DNA of 7,128 bases from JAENVU01 sp031362155 (lineage in GTDB: Bacteria; Actinomycetota; Acidimicrobiia; IMCC26256; JAENVU01), in contig JANLRZ010000001.1 of the NCBI GenBank assembly GCA_031362155.1, positions 1 through 7,128 on the forward strand, given 5' to 3'. How positions within the stretch are numbered: position 1 is the first letter of the stretch; each line of letters starts with the position of its first letter. The translations under genes were made by a program, and so were the position numbers. The notes below the pieces were generated by a model. That model searched no databases. It was given only the letters and a program-made list of their open reading frames with translations, and was not told the DNA's origin. Positions 5,792 through 7,128 of the stretch are shown piece by piece.

Positions 5792-6301
5792 ATGACCTCA
5801 CTGCCGGTCCACGACGGCAAGGCGGGCCTGGCACGCGGGTATTCATGGGAGCAGTTTCAGCCGGGGAACTTCATGCGGCTCGCCCACGGGGCACGCTCAG
5901 AGCGGGTGTACGGACCGTTAGCGGAGGACCTCATCGACCAGGTGCTGGTCCTCCGTCCCGATCTCCGCGCCTTTCCGTGGGAAGTGATCGCATGGGCTGA
6001 GGCGGAAGCGCGCGTCGCGCTGCTCCGTCTTCACATGGACCACGTCGGTCCCATCGGCGACGACGGCGAGCCGCGTGCCGGGTTGCTCAAATGGTTGTCG
6101 GTCTTCGAGCGTCTCGCGGCCGAGCGTCGTCGGACCCTCGGGTTCGATCCGCGGTCGGCTGCGGAACTCGCCCGGACTCGGGCCGAAGCCGCGCACGCGT
6201 CTGTCGATCTCGATGCGGTGCTCTCTGCTGGCCGCGCCGTGATCGCTGACCGTCCCAGTGGCCCGCAGATCCTCATCGAGACGACGGGGGAGGGGGAGTG
6301 A
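5792..6301 (+). CDS. Phage terminase small subunit-like protein
   Basis: A 169-aa soluble, helix-rich protein. Residues 18-37 (YSWEQFQPGNFMRLAHGARS) match the pattern I know from actinobacterial phage small terminase-like proteins: a short aromatic segment, then G-N-x(n)-HGA-x-S. Next come a helical core with DQVLVLRPDLRAFPWEVIAWAEAEARV (about 49-75) and a leucine- and arginine-rich helix (LLKWLSVFERLAAERRRTLGFDP, about 98-120). Small terminase subunits recognise the packaging site on DNA and regulate the large subunit. The identification leans mainly on position: the stop is followed after 2 bp by the start of the large subunit, the usual terS-terL order. It lies 34 bp after the second recombinase and is probably cotranscribed with it. 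Confidence 0.78.
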   Translation: MTSLPVHDGKAGLARGYSWEQFQPGNFMRLAHGARSERVYGPLAEDLIDQVLVLRPDLRAFPWEVIAWAEAEARVALLRLHMDHVGPIGDDGEPRAGLLKWLSVFERLAAERRRTLGFDPRSAAELARTRAEAAHASVDLDAVLSAGRAVIADRPSGPQILIETTGEGE

Positions 6302-6303
6302 GG

Positions 6304-7128
6304 ATGGAAACCGCATGGCCGCTCCTGTGCGGTCTCGTGATGGAGTCCGGCACCCGATGGGGCGAATCCGCGACTTCGTGGCAGATCGACGACGCGCGGG
6401 CGATCCTCGCACCTGACGGTCCCCGGTCGCACTACCTGACGCGGCCGCGCGGCGGGTCGAAGACGACCGACCTTGCAGGGATCGTGATCGCGCTGCTCTT
6501 GACCGGCTTACCGCAACGCGCTCGCTGCTACGGAATCGCTGCCGACCGTGACCAGGGCGCGCTCCTCATTGACGCGATCGGCGGTTTCGTCGCGCGGACG
6601 CCGGGTCTCTCCGGTGCGTTGACGGTCGGCCCATGGAAGGTGACCGCGAGCAGCTCGGGTGCGTCGTTCGAGGTTCTCGCCGCGGACGGCCCAAGCGCCT
6701 TCGGGCTGCGTCCTCATCTCCTAGTCGTGGACGAGTTGGCCGCATGGTCGTCAACGCGGAGTACTCGGCGGGTGTGGGAGGCGATCACCTCCGCGATCCC
6801 GAAAGTGCCCGACGCACGGCTGGTCGCAATCACCAGCGCGGGCGACCCCGCACACTTCTCGCACAAGGTGCTCGAACACGCCCGGTTCAGTGACCGGTGG
6901 CGAGTGTCAGAAGTGCCGGGTCCGTGTCCGTGGATCGACCCGGCTGCGCTCGAAGAACAGCAGGGACTGCTGACCGAGTCCCAGTACCGGCGGCTGCATC
7001 TCAACGAGTGGGCCGCACCCGAAGACCGCCTCGCGAACATCGACGACCTCCGTGCCTGTGTCACCTTGGACGGTCCTCTCCCGGTGCGTGCAGGGTGCCG
7101 GTATGTCGTCGCCGTCGATCTCGGCCTG
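6304..7128 (+). CDS. Phage terminase large subunit, 3' end outside the window
   Basis: The first 275 codons of a terminase large subunit, the ATPase-nuclease motor that cuts concatemeric DNA and pumps it into procapsids. The frame is open to the window edge, so the gene is incomplete here. Visible motifs are a Walker A variant RPRGGSKTT (47-55, Lys53), Walker B LLVVDE (139-144, with catalytic Glu144), and the coupling motif ITSAGDP (176-182). The start of the RNase H-like nuclease domain is at VVAVDLGL, with the expected first metal-binding Asp272. The start is ATG 6304, with GGGGGAG 5 nt upstream and only 2 bp after terS, so translation is probably coupled. All ATPase motifs are in order with no frameshift, which suggests a functional packaging gene. 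The nuclease domain cannot be judged further. Confidence 0.92.
   Translation, partial: METAWPLLCGLVMESGTRWGESATSWQIDDARAILAPDGPRSHYLTRPRGGSKTTDLAGIVIALLLTGLPQRARCYGIAADRDQGALLIDAIGGFVARTPGLSGALTVGPWKVTASSSGASFEVLAADGPSAFGLRPHLLVVDELAAWSSTRSTRRVWEAITSAIPKVPDARLVAITSAGDPAHFSHKVLEHARFSDRWRVSEVPGPCPWIDPAALEEQQGLLTESQYRRLHLNEWAAPEDRLANIDDLRACVTLDGPLPVRAGCRYVVAVDLGL

Larger units (their letters stand above)
2042..7128 (+). mobile_element. Integrated phage-like element, left part (compact prophage or satellite)
   Basis: Everything right of the comM break is on one strand and forms a mobile-element module: integrase, repeat region, small ORF, two-winged-helix protein, second serine recombinase, terminase small subunit and terminase large subunit. 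The integrase sits at the attachment junction, as is usual for serine-integrase elements. Genes are tightly packed from 5065 on (gaps of 34 and 2 bp). By eye, codon use is less strictly GC-ending than in dprA, in line with transfer. The right end is outside the window. No repressor, excisionase or polymerase is recognisable in this part. It may be a small temperate phage or a phage satellite with its own packaging genes. Confidence 0.85.

Noticed and set aside
4929..5795. 288-codon plus-strand frame from GTG 4929, overlapping the second recombinase and containing an ATGA overlap at 4941
   Set aside because: It overlaps almost all of a clear serine recombinase in another frame. Its translation is Gly/Arg-rich low-complexity sequence typical of a GC-rich shadow frame.

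Overview
The window joins chromosomal DNA of a high-GC actinobacterium to the left end of an integrated, phage-like mobile element. The GC-rich codon use, the GTG starts and the comM-dprA operon order (also seen in Mycobacterium tuberculosis as Rv2897c-Rv2896c) suggest a Mycobacteriales relative such as Gordonia, Rhodococcus or Mycobacterium. The genus cannot be fixed from the sequence alone.

Positions 1 to about 2041 are host chromosome, with all genes on the minus strand. Read in the direction of transcription they are the 3' third of comM (YifB, a Mg-chelatase-like AAA+ ATPase), then dprA, which overlaps comM by 4 bp, then a small cysteine-rich zinc-ribbon-like protein. comM is cut off just before its Walker B strand. 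The reading frame runs from the conserved Ala-His-Arg-Gly stretch into unrelated codons and a stop within about 20 bp.

From about 2042 to the end of the window all genes are on the plus strand and belong to the inserted element. A large serine integrase (481 aa) begins about 50 bp from the junction. It is followed by a roughly 230-bp non-coding stretch holding tandem GGGACCC repeats that form co-varying short hairpins and a TTCG-capped hairpin. Next come a probable 73-aa protein, a 322-aa protein with two winged-helix-like segments, a second and much smaller serine recombinase (230 aa), a terminase small subunit-like protein (169 aa), and the large terminase subunit, which is open at the right edge.

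Terminase genes appear only about 3.7 kb from the attachment site. There is no recognisable immunity repressor, excisionase, lysis gene or polymerase in between. The element therefore looks like a very compact prophage or a phage satellite that carries its own packaging genes. The integrase would insert and excise it at comM, the two-winged-helix protein is a candidate regulator or replication initiator, and the terminase pair would package it. Splitting comM, a DNA helicase used in natural transformation, may also lower the host's ability to replace the element by recombination. The right end, the other half of comM and any structural genes lie outside the window.
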